From an uncultured Collinsella sp. (GTDB lineage Bacteria; Actinomycetota; Coriobacteriia; Coriobacteriales; Coriobacteriaceae): a stretch of 7,229 nt of DNA. The position numbers and the translations under genes were made by a program. Of this stretch, positions 6,866 through 7,229 are shown piece by piece. How positions within the stretch are numbered: the first letter of the stretch is position 1; the number at the start of each line of letters is the position of its first letter. The notes under the pieces are model-generated. The model saw only the letters and a list, made by a program, of their open reading frames with translations, did no database searches and had not been told where the DNA came from. Location: positions 1 to 7,229 of the forward strand of contig CABUQI010000063.1 of NCBI GenBank assembly GCA_902493545.1. The letters run 5' to 3'.

Positions 6866-7229
6866 CTATCCCCTAAATTCAAAGGTGCTCAGGCCAAACG
6901 TCAGCAGATCGCCGTTGCGCAGCGGGCAGCGCGTAATGCGGCGGTTGTTGACGAGCGTGCCGTTGGTGGAATTGAGGTCCTCGATCGACCAATCCGAGCC
7001 CGTAAAGGTGAGCTGGGCGTGGCGACGCGACACGTTGGGGTCGCGCAGGGCAATGTCGGAAACCGAGCGCTCGCGACCGATGGTCACCTGTGCGGAGGTG
7101 ATGCTATGGCTCTCGCCGCTCACGACATCGACGAGCTGGGCGAGCGGGCGCTGCGGGGCGCGAGTGCTCGCCATGTTGGAGGCGATGCCGGCTGCGGCAC
7201 CTAGGCCCACGGCGGCACCGGTCGCGGCG
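6866..7229 (-). CDS. fhaA: FHA-domain protein, FhaA-like (partial, C-terminal part only)
   Basis: The reading frame is open from the right edge and stops at TAG 6868-6866, giving 120 residues in the window. The visible N-terminal part is an Ala/Gly-rich linker of about 25 residues. The rest is an FHA domain with IGRE, VSRRHA and NSTNGTLVN, a full set of phosphothreonine-binding positions. In the M. tuberculosis cluster the gene before fhaB is fhaA, with an N-terminal DUF3662 domain, a flexible linker and a C-terminal FHA domain; the visible part fits that end. The DUF3662 part would lie beyond base 7229 and cannot be checked. A GTG at 7210 is not a credible start, since the same frame continues upstream without a stop and the GTG sits inside the Ala/Gly linker. 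FhaB begins six bases after the stop, and its ribosome-binding site is formed by the last codons of this gene. The FHA call is very safe; the FhaA assignment comes from gene order. Confidence 0.85.
   Translation of the reverse strand, partial: AATGAAVGLGAAAGIASNMASTRAPQRPLAQLVDVVSGESHSITSAQVTIGRERSVSDIALRDPNVSRRHAQLTFTGSDWSIEDLNSTNGTLVNNRRITRCPLRNGDLLTFGLSTFEFRG
6869..6874 (-). promoter_or_regulatory. Ribosome-binding site of fhaB
   Basis: The minus strand reads AGGGGA nine bases before ATG 6859. It is formed by the last two sense codons of the upstream FHA gene, just before its TAG stop, which favours coupled translation of the two FHA genes. Confidence 0.65.

Noticed and set aside
6419..7204. 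A 261-codon plus-strand open frame opposite both FHA genes
   Set aside because: Both FHA genes share the same codon register and the plus frame is aligned with them, giving the same antisense stop depletion. It has no recognisable domain.
6866..7210. GTG 7210 as start of the upstream FHA gene
   Set aside because: The same frame stays open to the window edge through an Ala/Gly-rich linker typical of the middle of FhaA, so the gene is partial rather than starting here.

Overview
The window is a compact block of five genes, all on the minus strand and all concerned with cell-wall growth and its control by Ser/Thr phosphorylation. In transcription order (high to low coordinate) they are: the 3' end of an FHA-domain gene (fhaA-like), a membrane-anchored FHA gene (fhaB-like), a PP2C phosphatase (pstP), one long gene fusing a SEDS glycosyltransferase (RodA/FtsW family) to a class B penicillin-binding protein (PbpA-like), and a PASTA-domain kinase (pknB) that runs off the left edge. 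From memory this is the actinobacterial fhaA-fhaB-pstP-rodA-pbpA-pknA-pknB order of Mycobacterium tuberculosis, with rodA and pbpA merged and pknA absent. The high GC content, actinobacterial gene order and my memory of similar fused proteins suggest class Coriobacteriia (Collinsella/Olsenella-like). That placement is an inference.

Layout: the fhaA-like gene ends at 6866. Six bases later fhaB begins (6859-6443). fhaB and pstP overlap by four bases (ATGA at 6446-6443). pstP ends at 4647, and 16 bases later the fused rodA-pbpA gene starts (4630-1760). The only real gap is 132 bases (1628-1759), followed by pknB (1627 to beyond base 1). This spacing indicates one operon with translational coupling. 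The operon promoter lies outside the window. The gap could hold a minor internal promoter or an RNA structure, but I see no convincing version of either.

Likely working logic: PknB senses muropeptides or lipid II through external PASTA repeats and phosphorylates proteins on the cytoplasmic face. PstP reverses this, and the two FHA proteins read phosphothreonine marks. Between phosphatase and kinase sits the machine they probably control: a single polypeptide that both polymerises glycan strands (SEDS half) and crosslinks them (PBP half).

No mobile element, CRISPR array, tRNA, rRNA or phage feature was seen, and there is no gene-free stretch above 300 bases. The points most worth attention are the SEDS-PBP fusion and its cytoplasmic linker, a very acidic extension of about 210 residues at the N terminus of PstP, and an Asp replacing one of the two classical activation-loop phosphothreonines of PknB.
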